From Brachynemurus nebulosus (lineage: Eukaryota; Arthropoda; Insecta; Neuroptera; Myrmeleontidae), in the NCBI GenBank assembly GCA_035578155.1, contig JAPWDM010000007.1, positions 32,462,413 to 32,526,412 of the forward strand: a DNA stretch of 64,000 bases, written 5' to 3'. Both the position numbers and the translations under genes were made by a program. Position 1 is the stretch's first letter, and each line of letters starts with the position of its first letter. Below are positions 35,601 to 44,439 of the stretch, piece by piece. The notes beneath the pieces were generated by a model. That model was not told the DNA's origin. It ran no database searches and worked only from the letters and a program-made list of their open reading frames with translations.

Positions 35601-36394
35601 GCTTCAGTGGAAGTAAAATATTGAATAAAAAAGTTTAACAACTAACTCTGATAAATCTAAAAAATTAACACAAAATGTATCTCCTCTTGTGTGTTAAATC
35701 ATTGACACAAATCATGTATAAAGATTTGACATATATGCTTTGTGTTAAAATAACACAAACAATTGAGTGGACCGTCTGGACATGTGCAATGTGTTAATTT
35801 TAACACAAAAATTTTTTGACTGTGTGTGAATCATCCTGCGGTATGACATGTAACAAACTCAATAGTACTATATCAAACGATACGTTTCTAATCAATAAAA
35901 AGAAACCAATTCATGCACGAACCTGTTGTACGACTGGGTATTTTGAAACGTTTCTCGATCATTGTTAATATGCCGTTAAAGTAAGCGTATGTAGCCGAGA
36001 ATAAACAGCCCAAAAACCCGTATATGAACACGTACGCCTTCTTGTTGGCAAACATTTGCAACCATTCACCCTGTATAAAACCCAAACCGCAACGTATGTC
36101 CTCGTTACGTTCCATTTCTCGATACACTTCGCTCAGTGTCCGTTCGCGGCGCGGTAACATTTTATCGAATTCACTGTGATAGTACGCGTCTGGCGTCTGT
36201 TCAGTCTCATTTTGATCCACATGATTCGTTTCGAGATCGTGCTTCGACGACGTGGAATGGCGATGATTGGTTGTGACGTTTGAGGTAATTGCCGTGCGGC
36301 TCGCGGCGGTAACATTATGGTCTAGATTCGAATCGGTGGTTGTGAGGATTTTTTGCGTTTCGGTCACGGCTTTCTCATCGTCGGTTGGTAACAT
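26771..36394 (-). CDS. Oatp: Organic anion transporting polypeptide (SLCO family), complete
   Basis: Seven exons on the minus strand join in phase: 35923..36394, 32832..33151, 32238..32352, 31497..32169, 29884..30031, 28334..28688 and 26771..27018, giving 776 residues. All introns are GT-AG. The family signature is intact as DPRWLGAWWLGWL (about residue 340). Residues 1..100 are a polar cytoplasmic N-terminus; the first membrane segment follows (AYVFIYGFLGCLFSATYAYF), and about twelve are expected. Exon 5 and the start of exon 6 encode the cysteine-rich Kazal-like loop (CNAHCNCDTVKYSAVC, CHAGC). OATPs are plasma-membrane, sodium-independent carriers of large amphipathic organic anions, including steroid conjugates; the Drosophila member Oatp74D imports ecdysone. 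Which insect OATP this is cannot be settled by eye. Length is normal for the family and I see no damage. Confidence 0.93.
27122..27831. mobile_element. MITE with GCTAGCTTTCGAGTGACTAG-type arms, host of a nested element
   Basis: The left arm (TTTTTACTAAATTAATCG, GCTAGCTTTCGAG, CTCATCATCAG) is mirrored on the right (CTGATGATGAGTTAG, GGAAAGCTAGC, TTAATTTAGTAAAAA). A 470-bp hAT-like element (27208..27677) is inserted in it. Single-end fragments of the family are at 33390..33440 and 36745..36805, so this OATP neighbourhood holds at least three copies. Confidence 0.78.
27208..27677. mobile_element. hAT-like MITE with CTTGGT-reiterated arms, copy 1
   Basis: Ends TAGTGATGAGCAAA and TTTGCTCATCACTA, flanked by TTTCCGAA / TTTCCGGA (7 of 8 matching). 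Both arms consist mostly of CTTGGT hexamer repeats (or ACCAAG), around a unique core with TTCTGATTTTAGAAGG. It lies inside another MITE in OATP intron 6. The frames encoding GLGLGL and TKTKTK are products of the hexamer. Confidence 0.9.
28334..28688 (-). CDS. Oatp: OATP exon 6
   Basis: Begins IFTNCSCIEPLVSTS, completing the extracellular loop. Then GACPVDCQSAFYAFLFIVCM and GFGLMIMSLLAFIPSPILFG give two late membrane segments, with VRCVEEKDKTAAMG between. It ends at GYII plus one base before GTAAGA. Confidence 0.93.
28707..29024. repeat. TTCAAAGAAA-type element, copy 2 (OATP intron 5)
   Basis: Begins ACACTTAGAAAACGGTTTCT and ends AATCATTTTAAGAGTGT, equivalent to the element at 3154..3508. The interior reiterates TTTCTTTGAATC-type words and contains a long A-run near 28980..29003. 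It starts about 20 bp beyond the exon 6 acceptor. Confidence 0.6.
29089..29466. mobile_element. hAT-like MITE with CTTGGT-reiterated arms, copy 2
   Basis: Same ends as the copy at 27208, in the same orientation, with a perfect 8-bp duplication TACAGATG (29081..29088 and 29467..29474). It is shorter because the hexamer arrays contain fewer repeats. Located in OATP intron 5. Confidence 0.93.
29884..30031 (-). CDS. Oatp: OATP exon 5, Kazal-like extracellular domain
   Basis: A 148-nt exon encoding LDTDRSCNAHCNCDTVKYSA, then VCSANGLDTFISACHAGCKQ. The cysteine spacing is that of the large fifth extracellular loop of OATPs. Acceptor TTTTTAG, donor AAG/GTAAGT. Confidence 0.92.
30120..30430. repeat. 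Dispersed repeat with ATGATGAAACTGGAAAC motif
   Basis: Words such as AATCACTTCCATAA, GATGACATCATCAAGTTTAC and AGAATGATGAAATTGGAAAC recur in the same order at 41690..41890, 42810..42905 and 52400..52860. Boundaries and nature are unresolved. Confidence 0.5.
30479..31479. mobile_element. Tc1/mariner-like MITE with CCGTCATTTGGG ends in OATP intron 4
   Basis: Left end CCGTCATTTGGGGTGAAATT and right end AATTCCATCCCAAATGACGG, each next to TA (30477..30478 and 31480..31481). GAGATTGTTCA occurs three times in direct orientation (about 30511, 30865, 31286). It hosts the GC-rich element at 31023..31215. Its right end is only 15 bp from the exon 4 splice donor. Confidence 0.78.
31023..31215. mobile_element. 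GC-rich hAT-like MITE, copy 2 (nested)
   Basis: 193 bp with ends TAGGGCCGTG and CGTCGGGCCTA, flanked by CTGTTAAT / CTCTTAAT (7 of 8). The terminal C/G of the other copies is T/A here. Inserted within the 30479..31479 element. The 60- and 72-codon frames overlapping it are artefacts. Confidence 0.85.
31497..32169 (-). CDS. Oatp: OATP exon 4, signature and central membrane segments
   Basis: A 673-nt exon starting SLSYFIRLLGPAIGYGLASI. It carries the OATP signature DPRWLGAWWLGWL, the large cytoplasmic loop (KIPYDKLIGGEKASWDDMMV) and further membrane segments, ending VPLLSNG. Donor CA/GTAAGT. Confidence 0.94.
32238..32352 (-). CDS. Oatp: OATP exon 3
   Basis: A 115-nt exon, VILFIAQLIAGVGGSLYHTL then GVSYMDDNIQKAKTPALI, matching the conserved GVGG...YTLG segment of OATPs. 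Acceptor TTTTTTAG, donor TATAA/GTAAGC. Confidence 0.93.
32381..32800. repeat. Dispersed repeat carrying a (TA)n microsatellite, OATP intron 2
   Basis: Reads CCCCTGTCGCAGCATC, then GGCATCCGACG...CTGGCT, GAGTTATCGCGCG, (CA)n at about 32587..32605, (TA)n at 32607..32673, then CTAGGGACTTCAAAACAAAT and GGCTGCAATAGCTGAATTCC. The same order occurs at 62855..63240 and, in part, at 37393..37675, 59690..59890 and 62221..62290. It makes up nearly the whole 479-nt intron. Confidence 0.8.
32832..33151 (-). CDS. Oatp: OATP exon 2
   Basis: Begins GIISVGNDISALFVSAALSY, the conserved second segment, then YAGRGNRPRWIAFGLFLIGT. It ends in a polar extracellular loop with two cysteines (ELCHDKSDSVDECEIQTGNF). 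Acceptor ATTTTAG, donor CAG/GTAACA. Confidence 0.93.
33390..33440. repeat. Fragment of the GCTAGC-arm MITE family
   Basis: AAAGATGAACTAATTACTCG, GAAAGCTAGCTGGTAAACGA matches the right arm of the element at 27122..27831. Only one end is present. Confidence 0.55.
33767..34695. mobile_element. piggyBac-like MITE, family 1, copy A (OATP intron 1)
   Basis: 929 bp, flanked by TTAA (33763..33766 and 34696..34699). Ends CCCTAGAATCATACGT and ACGTATGATTCTAGGG. Palindromic words of the type CGTCAATTTGACG sit near both ends. CCCTAG ends with TTAA duplication are the hallmark of piggyBac elements. It is inverted relative to the copies at 39735, 48770 and 50974. Confidence 0.92.
35021..35828. mobile_element. 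Foldback MITE, second copy (OATP intron 1)
   Basis: Starts TAGTAAAAAAATTTGTGTTC and ends near AAATTTTTTGACTGTGTG. It is the inverse of the element at 13701..14679, sharing TGTGTTAAAATTAACACA subterminal words and the arm sequence TTTAATAAAACTATATTCGT. The central hairpin is partly deleted relative to the dys copy. Confidence 0.8.
35923..36394 (-). CDS. Oatp: OATP exon 1, N-terminus and first membrane segment
   Basis: The frame opens at the ATG at 36394 (MLPTDDEKAVTETQ). After about 100 polar residues it reaches CGLGFIQGEWLQMFANKKAY, the first membrane segment, and IEKRFKIPSRTTG. It ends ACAACAG before GTTCGT. The polar N-terminus is rich in T, S, H and N. Confidence 0.9.
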
Positions 36395-36744
36395 TTTCTT
36401 CGTTTTGAAATGTCCAAACAGGTGTTGCAGGGTTTTGTTTGGTGTTGATTCGCTTGAGAATCGTAATTTATGTAGAAATATGGATTTTGTTGATTGTTGA
36501 TTCTCATAAAAACATTTTCTTTTTAAAAAAAATTAAATTCGATCGTAATTGATTGATTTGTGTCGATTCGGTGATTGTTGAATCGGTTCGTAAATCCTCT
36601 AGTACGTTAGTGTTCTTTTCTGAAACAGACAAAGAAAACAATAGTCAGTTTAGTAGGATAATGACAGTGAGTAGGACTGAATTTAGGCATGGGTCTTATG
36701 GTCTCGCCTTAATTAATATTTGAAAGATTTACTTTGTGAAAATT
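36395..36744 (-). other. OATP 5'UTR and upstream sequence
   Basis: Sequence directly upstream of the OATP start codon on the minus strand. No canonical TATA box was identified and the transcription start could not be placed. A further non-coding exon is possible. Confidence 0.35.
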
Positions 36745-36810
36745 ATTCGGTTACGCGCTAGCTTTCGAGTAATTGACTTATCATCATATAAAACACAATT
36801 GAAGCGCTTA
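36745..36810. repeat. Fragment of the GCTAGC-arm MITE family
   Basis: GCGCTAGCTTTCGAGTAATT, CATCATATAAAACACAATTG matches the left arm of 27122..27831. It lies about 350 bp upstream of the OATP start codon. Confidence 0.55.
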
Positions 36811-37378
36811 AGGTACCATCACAGTGTGATTTGCCGAAAAATAGACAAATTTTCGGATGGATAGGATGTGGGATTTGGGGATGAATTTTTTTTTACGATT
36901 AATACCACTATTTAGCAATACAAAAATATTTTTTTTATTCATTTTTATTTATTTTTTTATAATTATTATAATTTTTTGAAAAAAGTGTCTTTAAAAAAGG
37001 GCGGAAATCGGTACACACAATTGCGGCCGTAATTTTCATCCGAAAAAAAAATCAAATAGATTATCAATCTGTAGGTAAGCCGCTATGTAGCTATGGTAGC
37101 TTTTTATTTCTTGAAATTTAAAAAAATGGCGGCGGTATGAATAAAAAGTACAAAATTTTTTATAGTTTTTCGTGTGGAAAAATAGGAAGATTTAAAAAAA
37201 AAAAGCTTCCATAGGTACATAGCGGCTTACCTACAGATTGATAATCTATTTGATTTTTTTTTCGGATGAAAACTACAGCCGCAATCGTTTGTACCGATTT
37301 CCGCCCTTTTTTAAAGACACTTTTTTCAAAAAATTATAATAATTATAAAAAATAAATAAGAATGAATAGAAAAAATTA
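36811..37378. mobile_element. MITE with ~160-bp perfect arms upstream of OATP
   Basis: Starts AAGGTACCATCACAGTGTGA. From about 36931 to 37378 it is a long inverted repeat (TAAGCCGCTATGTAGCTATG on the left; CATAGGTACATAGCGGCTTA on the right). The outer end AAGGTACCATCACAGTGT and the inner sequence recur inside the element at 45007..46005. Confidence 0.75.
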
Positions 37379-37392
37379 ATTAAAATGAATAA

Positions 37393-37462
37393 AAAAGGAT
37401 TTGGGACTTCCAATGTTTTCCCTAAATTTCGTAAAAATTGGATACCGAGAGTTATCGCGCGA

Positions 37463-37538
<76 letters not shown>

Positions 37539-37542
37539 ATAT

Positions 37543-37632
<90 letters not shown>

Positions 37633-37675
37633 TTTCTCAAGTCGCGTCATGACGGTGGCTGTAATAGCTGAAAAA
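37393..37675. repeat. (TA)n-carrying dispersed repeat, copy 2
   Basis: GGGACTTCCAATGTTTTCCC, GAGAGTTATCGCGCGAACAC, then (TA)n with CATA interruptions at about 37474..37630, then AAGTCGCGTCATGACGGTGG and CTGTAATAGCTGAAA. The flanks match the repeat at 32381..32800. The IYIYI reading frames are microsatellite artefacts. Confidence 0.78.
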
Positions 37676-38471
37676 TTAAAATAAATTAATACCATCTTGC
37701 AAAGGTCATATTTAAGGTTTTGATTTTGCAAAATTAGTAAGCGATGCAGGGTCTCAGAGACTAGTACAGAAATTGCATACCGTTTTTGAACTGCGCTTAG
37801 GTCGGTGCTGTACTGAATTTTTACTATATTATATGAGTATTTAGAACAAAAACTACTAGTTTGAATTTATGATTAAACTAACATAAGTGAAATTTGATAT
37901 ATTTGATAAAATGTAAAATCGTAGGTGATATCTCAATTAGATCATTCGTAAACATCTCAAATTTTATAAAAATTGTATACATAATTTCAATTTGTTAAGC
38001 GATTAAGTAATCATTATATTAAATTTTAAGTAAGATCTTAAGTGAATTTCCTCAAACAAAAAAATTTATTTAGAGAACTAGTCTTAGGTTTACATACTAT
38101 AATTATGAATTACTCTAGGGAATAGCTGATTTAATTTTTATACCAATTAATTGTAATTTTTGAGTTGTTAGAGGAGAAATACCTTTAGAACGAAAAAAAA
38201 AAGTTAAAATCTTTTCCCTCATAGAATATTAGTAAAACATATCAATACCAGAATACACGAAAATTTTATGAAATTTCTTTTTTCTTTAAACTAGTACAAC
38301 TTCGTCAATTTGTTACATTTTTGAAAATTTTTTAATTCGTCGACATTTTACATATGTCAGTAAAACGGAAAAATTTTTTTTAATTTTTCAGATAATAATT
38401 ATAACTGCTAGACTGACCACCATTTGGGAATTTGTGGAATAACACCCTCCAATAAAATATTTTTACAGCGG

Positions 38472-38472
<1 letters not shown>
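37676..38472. other. AT-rich sequence, nothing recognised
   Basis: No gene, repeat end or hairpin was supported. Confidence 0.35.

Positions 38473-38531
<59 letters not shown>
38473..38531. repeat. (TA)n microsatellite
   Basis: About 29 uninterrupted TA dinucleotides. Its flanks differ from the (TA)n-carrying dispersed repeat. Confidence 0.95.
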
Positions 38532-38541
<10 letters not shown>

Positions 38542-38687
38542 AGACTTTAAAGTCATAGTAACCAAAGTACCAGACCTCAAAAATATAATTCAATCTTTTC
38601 CTTGTTAAAAAAAATTCCGAAAATTTCCGAAATTATCGTTATCTTCCCTTGTTTAAAAGTATTTCTTCCCTTAATGGGGCAATATTT

Positions 38688-39254
38688 CTAGCGCAGGTAG
38701 ACAAAAGGACTTAAGTCCATTTTTTATTTATTTTTTTTTATTTTACAATAAGGGCCAAGAGACTCTATCTCATATATTTCCAAAAGCGCAAAATTCAATT
38801 CCACCCCTAACATCATTTTTTATGCACTTGTTATAAAAAAAAAATTTTTTCAGAAATTAACAAAAGAAGTTAAGGTCTTAAAATTCTGAATAAAATAATA
38901 AATAAGTACATAGTTTAATTAAATTGGAAATGTATTTTTATGGCAACAACTACCCGCTAAAACGTGTTAAGTCCACAAATGGTTTTAATAATGAAATTTA
39001 TTGTTGTTTTTTATATGTTAAATCCATAAAAATGTCTTAAAAAATTTTAGTTTAAGGCTTAAAGTTAATTCTTTTTTTTATGATTTACTGTGTTACATGT
39101 TAAGAAAGTAATTGATTAAAACAAATTTACAAAATGTTAGGTAAACTTGAAGATAATTCAAATAAACCGATGTTGCCTACATTTCATTTTAGTTTTTACT
39201 CTCTACTGTAAAGTTGATATTTTGGACTTAAGTCCTTTTGTCTACCTGCGCTAG
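38688..39254. mobile_element. MITE with CTAGCGCAGGTAGACAAAAG ends
   Basis: Perfect terminal inverted repeat of about 31 bp: CTAGCGCAGGTAGACAAAAG then GACTTAAGTCC, mirrored at 39224..39254. A left-end fragment of the same family at 63518..63599 is cut by a Tc1-like insertion. Confidence 0.85.
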
Positions 39255-39730
39255 ATTTATGTCATAATTTTATTTGTTCTGAAATCTGCGTTACTACCCC
39301 GATTTGTAAAACAAATATAGACTCAGGTGACGAGTGATCACGAACCTATCCGAAATATTCGGATTTATGTCATTGCTAAAATTCCCAGTTTTTGTAGTAG
39401 TAGTAGTCTTTAATAATAGTTTTAATTCTTTTGGACAGTTCTGTTATTTGCCCTGAAAAATAATAATTAATTTTTAGTTTCAATAGCGCCCGACACGATT
39501 ACAAGTGTCGCTTCAAAATGTATTCTAAACCGTGCATTTTGGGTAGGTAGCTTTATTTAAGGTTTTGTAGAAAAAATTTTTATTGTATGTAAAACTAAGT
39601 GTCGAGAAATTGATTTCGACGAAAATTGAAAAGACTTTTTGTAAACATACAATTTAATTATCTGCAACTTTTACAAAACAGAAAACCAAGTTCATTTTGA
39701 GTTCATGGTAGCATACGAGTGAAGATTTAA
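39255..39730. other. AT-rich sequence, nothing recognised
   Basis: No supportable feature. Confidence 0.35.
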
Positions 39731-39734
39731 TTAA

Positions 39735-40697
39735 CCCTAGAATAATAGGTTGGTCTACAAGAAACGTTAATCATATATCAGACTCAATTTGACGGATGGA
39801 CTTTTTATGGCGAGTTTTAGAGTTTATTTGCAAAAAACATTTTTTTAAAATAACAATACTACAAAACCGAACAAAATATTTAAAAAAAATTGCATTACGG
39901 AAAATTTTTTAATATAAATATTTGTTAATTTTTTTAATCTTTTTATCAAAGCATATTTTTATTATAAAAATTAAAAAATAGATAAATACATTAATTGTAC
40001 AATAAGACATGTCTTTCAAATAATTAATTTATGAACTATTATGAGTCGGTGGACATGAGTGACTTTACAGAATGTGAAATTTCTCGGTCACAAATATTCC
40101 CGTAGATATGTAGTTATTTCCTCATTAGGCACATTTGTAAATTTTCTAAAATTTGTTAGCAATTTTTCGAATAAGATCTCAAAAAATAATAAAATTAAAA
40201 TATTTTTCACAAAATAAATTGTTAATCTTTTATTAAGTCATTGGAAACGCATTATTTAGTTTTCTTAACTTTTAGTTTTAATATATTAAAACTTCGTAAA
40301 ACTTCAGTATTATGTCGTCTCTATAAGTCAAACAGCTGTAATCATCTTTCACATTATCATTATCATTGAATAAATTAATTATAACATCCATATCTTTAAT
40401 AAATTTTAGAGAAATTAGGAAAACTTTTATATGTGAAGTATAAAATCTTTAAAAAAAAAAAAAAAAAACAAAAAACAAAAAAAAAAACACGTTAATCATA
40501 CATCGTCGTCAAATTGACGCATACTGTTTTAATATAAACAAAACCACAACAACTATAAACAAAATTTATACGTTTGCTGTGTTATAATAACAACTAAATT
40601 AAATAAGTTTCACAGCAAGCAGGCAACGACAAGTTGTAGTATTGGAGCAGGTAGAAAAGTTCGTTCGTCATTTTAACGAGTACTTATGATTCTAGGG
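39735..40697. mobile_element. piggyBac-like MITE, family 1, copy B
   Basis: 963 bp, TTAA on both sides (39731..39734 and 40698..40701), ends CCCTAGAATAATAGGT and ATTCTAGGG. It is slightly longer than the other copies because of an A-rich expansion near 40450..40490. One subterminal palindrome reads CGTCATTTTAACG. Confidence 0.9.
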
Positions 40698-40701
40698 TTA
40701 A

Positions 40702-41689
40702 TAAATCCATTCGAAACTCTATATGAAGCACAATTAACAGAAAGAAACTCTACAATTTTTAAATTTACACAAATATTGAAAAAGCTCTCAGTAAAAATTT
40801 TTTAAACGCTAGATTTATTGAACATGATATTCAAATCATCAAATTTTAACTTTGAGATACGCCACTATTATATTCGATCGAACCATTTATTTTAAAAATG
40901 ATTATTACCTTAATAAAATTCATTTTTGAAAAATTAAAAATTTCCAAAAATTTTTTACTTCCAACAAAATTTAAATACAAAGTACAACCGAGAATTCAAA
41001 AACTACAAATTTAATTAAAATATACTTATACATAAAAAAAAAACTATTTCAATCACTTATTAAGCAGCTTTATCACTTGAAAGTTACTTAAGTAACTTTG
41101 TTGTACGAAATGTTTGGTGTCTTTTTTTAAACTGATATTCCAGACTTTTGCGGTATTGATTTTAATATTTATTATTATGTATTTGTTTAGAAAAATGATA
41201 TTTCAAAAAGACTCTATTATCATTTTATACAAATAAAATCTTTTGTATACACTACTTAGTACTTAAGCATTGTTATGATATCACATGTTTAAATAATAAT
41301 CAGTTTAATTTTAAATTTAATTCCAAAATTAAAATGAAAATATATTTTCAGTTGAACGAAATAATTTACTACTACGTTCCTAAATGAAAATGAAAACCCG
41401 TGCGAGCGAAGATCATTTATGTTTCGGAGCGCGTGTTTCGGAATGTAAATCCAAATATATTTGGACGCCTTTACATGCGTTTTTCTCGAAACTACATTTT
41501 TCAAACTAGTGTGCCCCGTAACTCGAGCAATTTTTATCCGATTCACGTCAAATTTTAACCGCAACATCTTAGACAAATTATCTACAGTGGGGATTTTAGT
41601 AGGCGGGTCGAGGAGGGTCAGGTCTACCCAAAAATTATAATTGGTTTAAAGAATGTGTTTTTTGTGGTTTATTTAATGACATCATAAGG
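40702..41689. other. AT-rich sequence, nothing recognised
   Basis: A 95-codon minus-strand frame at 41289..41576 has no recognisable motif and is not called a gene. Confidence 0.3.
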
Positions 41690-41890
41690 CTTACTTAAAT
41701 ATTCAATGATTTTAAAACTGCAAATAAAATGATGAAACTGAAGATGGATTACAGATGTTTGAAACCGTCCATTTTTTTACCAAAACTAGGCACGTAGGAT
41801 GATTTCGGTTGTAACAGTCATATTTATAATAAAAGGAATTACGTTATTTTGATAACAAAAATGAAAGATTCCCACCTAACCTTTAGTCAC
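41690..41890. repeat. Dispersed ATGATGAAACTG repeat
   Basis: Shares ordered words with 30120..30430 and 52400..52860. It continues on the far side of the TTAA element at 42802..42905 (AATTACTTTCATCAAACACA), so the TTAA element is inserted in it. Confidence 0.5.
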
Positions 41891-41894
41891 TTAA

Positions 41895-42708
41895 GGGGGT
41901 ATTCTAGTCTAGAAATTCAGAAAAAATCGATTTTTTTTCATATTTTCAAAGTTCAGACCCCTAAAAATAAGCCTCTAAAACGATTTACGGAAATTCGAAT
42001 TATTTTCGGAGTTATGCTGATTTTTTCCCTGTGTACTCTGTATCTTTTCAGTGTTAAATTCAATTTTTTAATATCATTTACTCGAAACTACTATTTTCGA
42101 TACAGTTGACATGATATCTCAAGTTCTAATGCACCGATTTACTTGAAATTTGGTACAGACCTTCTCAATACTATCAAAATTGGTCCGAAGTAGGGGTTTT
42201 TGGAATTGTTTTTACTATTTTTAAAAAATTTCCAAAGTTGGAAAAAGGAGGCGAAAAAATGTTTTTTTTTTTAAATGGACGCCATTTTGTGAAAAAATTA
42301 ATTTTTTTAAATCGATCACGTCAACTAGGAGACACCTTTTTTTTGAGTCCCCACTTTGCCGGTATGTATCGATTTCAATTTTGAATTTTTTTTTAAATTT
42401 TTATACATTTTTATAACGTAAAAGCCCCCATTATGGAACGGTATCTAATACTGGAACAGTTTTGACATTTACATATTTATTTCTTTAATTAAGTAAGGAG
42501 ACATTAAATTCGAGGTGAATTAAAATTGAAAAACAATCATTCTATTAATAATAATTTTTGTTATCAGACGTTTCTTTCAGAAATAACTTCATTAATATGT
42601 AAATGTCAAAACTGTTCCAGTATTAGATACCGTTTCATAATGGGAACTTTCACGTTACTTTTCAAATATTAATAAAAAACTTTTTAAAAAATGGATACTA
42701 AAAATGTT

Positions 42709-42741
<33 letters not shown>

Positions 42742-42797
42742 TATTATTACGCTCGTAAAATCCCCTCAAAATCGAGCCTCCAGACTAGAATATCCCC
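41895..42797. mobile_element. TTAA-targeting MITE, family 2, copy 2
   Basis: Flanked by TTAA (41891..41894 and 42798..42801). Ends GGGGGTATTCTAGTCTAG and GACTAGAATATCCCC. It is the inverse of the copy at 6463..7159 and carries a nested 244-bp palindrome at 42414..42657 absent from that copy. An uninterrupted T-run lies near 42711..42739. Confidence 0.88.
42414..42657. mobile_element. Nested 244-bp palindromic MITE
   Basis: TAACGTAAAAGCCCCCATTA on the left pairs with TAATGGGAACTTTCACGTTA on the right, and the arms extend inward through GGTATCTAATACTGGAACAG. Comparison with 6463..7159 shows the insertion directly. The target duplication could not be resolved. Confidence 0.82.
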
Positions 42798-43446
42798 TTA
42801 ATCGCCCTGATTCAAATTACTTTCATCAAACACATTTTTAGAAAAAAGAATTTTTTTTTAATTTGGTGTCGTCAAGTTTACTAAAATTTTAAAAAGTGGT
42901 GAAACGGGACGAAAATTGATTAAACTTTTGAATAAATATGATCCCCTCCTGATGTGAAGCTGGATCCGCCCCTGGATTATTTATTGAAGTACACAAGATT
43001 TAGTCAATTGTGTGTGACTGAGTCGCTTTAATAATAAAACTGACTATATTTGTTTATTTTACAGTATTCAAATTGAAATGAATTTTAAAATGGATAATTT
43101 AGAATGATTTTTTCAAAAACAATTCTACATATTTATATTAAATTATGAGACGTAAGTGGGTTAACCGTTCACGACGCCACTGTATTAAATTAAGTTTGAA
43201 AATTTCTGTACTGCTCATACGAAGGTCGCTTGTAATTGCTTCCTATTACAATTACTGTTTACGGCTGATAGGGCCATACAACATCTGATCATTACCAATT
43301 TTAAATATTACGTGTGATAGAATTGGCTATGACCACAAACTAGACCCAGAATTTCGTACTAGACCTACAATCTCTAAGTACACATAAGAAGTAAAGGAAA
43401 ATTAAGATTGTTTTCATCTTGATGTATCAGGAAATTAATTATATTT

Positions 43447-43715
43447 TTAACCGACTTCAAAAACGAGGCGGTTCTCAATTCAACCCGTATGTTTTTTTTT
43501 ATGTATACTGATTTCTCCCACATTTCTGGCCCAATTTGCGCCATTCTTTTTTAGTTAGTAGATAAAGTTATCCAGGTGGTCCCATAAAAATTTTGTTGAC
43601 ATTAGTTGAGTAATTTTTTAACCATCTTCAATAATGTGAACAATATGAATAATTATGGCAAATTTAAAATTTGTATATTCAAAATTATTTACTTTGATAT
43701 CTATAGTAACATATT
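43447..43715. repeat. Dispersed repeat beginning AACCGACTTCAAAAA, copy 2
   Basis: Close similarity to 4468..4735 over its full length. Confidence 0.65.
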
Positions 43716-43871
43716 TTCTTTTTAATTTATGTTGATCCATTTGTTCTTAAAAATAATTTTCTGTCAGTACCTAGTTTAAAAAATTTTTCGATGACTTGAA
43801 AAATTGGTGGATTTTCATTGCTTTCTTATTTTCCTAGTAATTATTACTTTAAAAATTATTAATGTTCCAAA

Positions 43872-44286
43872 TAGTGATGAGCAAATGCAAGACCAAGATC
43901 AAGACTTGGCAGTCTTGGTCCTGGTCTTGCTCTTGCGTTCAGAATCTTGGTCTTGGTCTTGCTAGAGCAGTTTGAGTCTTGGTCTTGGTCTTACAAAATG
44001 CAATCTTGTCTTGGTCTTGGTCTTGGTATTGTTAAAAAATCTTGCACTTTCTTGCATTTTTTTAGTAGCGAATTTTTTCCTTCTAAAATTAGAATTTTCT
44101 CTCTTTACTGTATTAATTATACTTTCGAACTATTTAAATAGTTTTGCAAGAGTCTTGCTTTTTTCTTACTTTTGTCTTGGTCATGCGCACTTGAGTCTTA
44201 ATATTGATCTTGCAGCCATACTTATAGTCTTGGTCTTGGTCTTGCTTTTGGTATACATAGTCTTGGTCTTGGTCTTGGTCTTGCAA
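43872..44286. mobile_element. CTTGGT-arm hAT-like MITE, copy 3 (right end lost)
   Basis: Begins TAGTGATGAGCAAATGC and contains the shared core (TTCTAAAATTAGAATTTTCT and ATTTAAATAGTTTTGCAAGA), but stops after CTTGGTCTTGCAAG without the terminal TTTGCTCATCACTA. It is inverted relative to copies 1 and 2. Confidence 0.85.
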
Positions 44287-44439
44287 GTGTCGACAGAGCG
44301 GATTAAGCCACTTTGGGACCGTATACCCACTCCCACAAGAGATGCAGAGTACACAAAAAATATAAAACAATAAATAGATTAAAATTAAATAATGTGAAAA
44401 ACTAAAACAAATCTTAAAGATTCATTCGAATATTCAAAA

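Noticed and set aside
37273..37731. Long IYIYIY reading frames on both strands (also near 38.5 and 63.0 kb)
   Set aside because: They are translations of (TA)n microsatellites.
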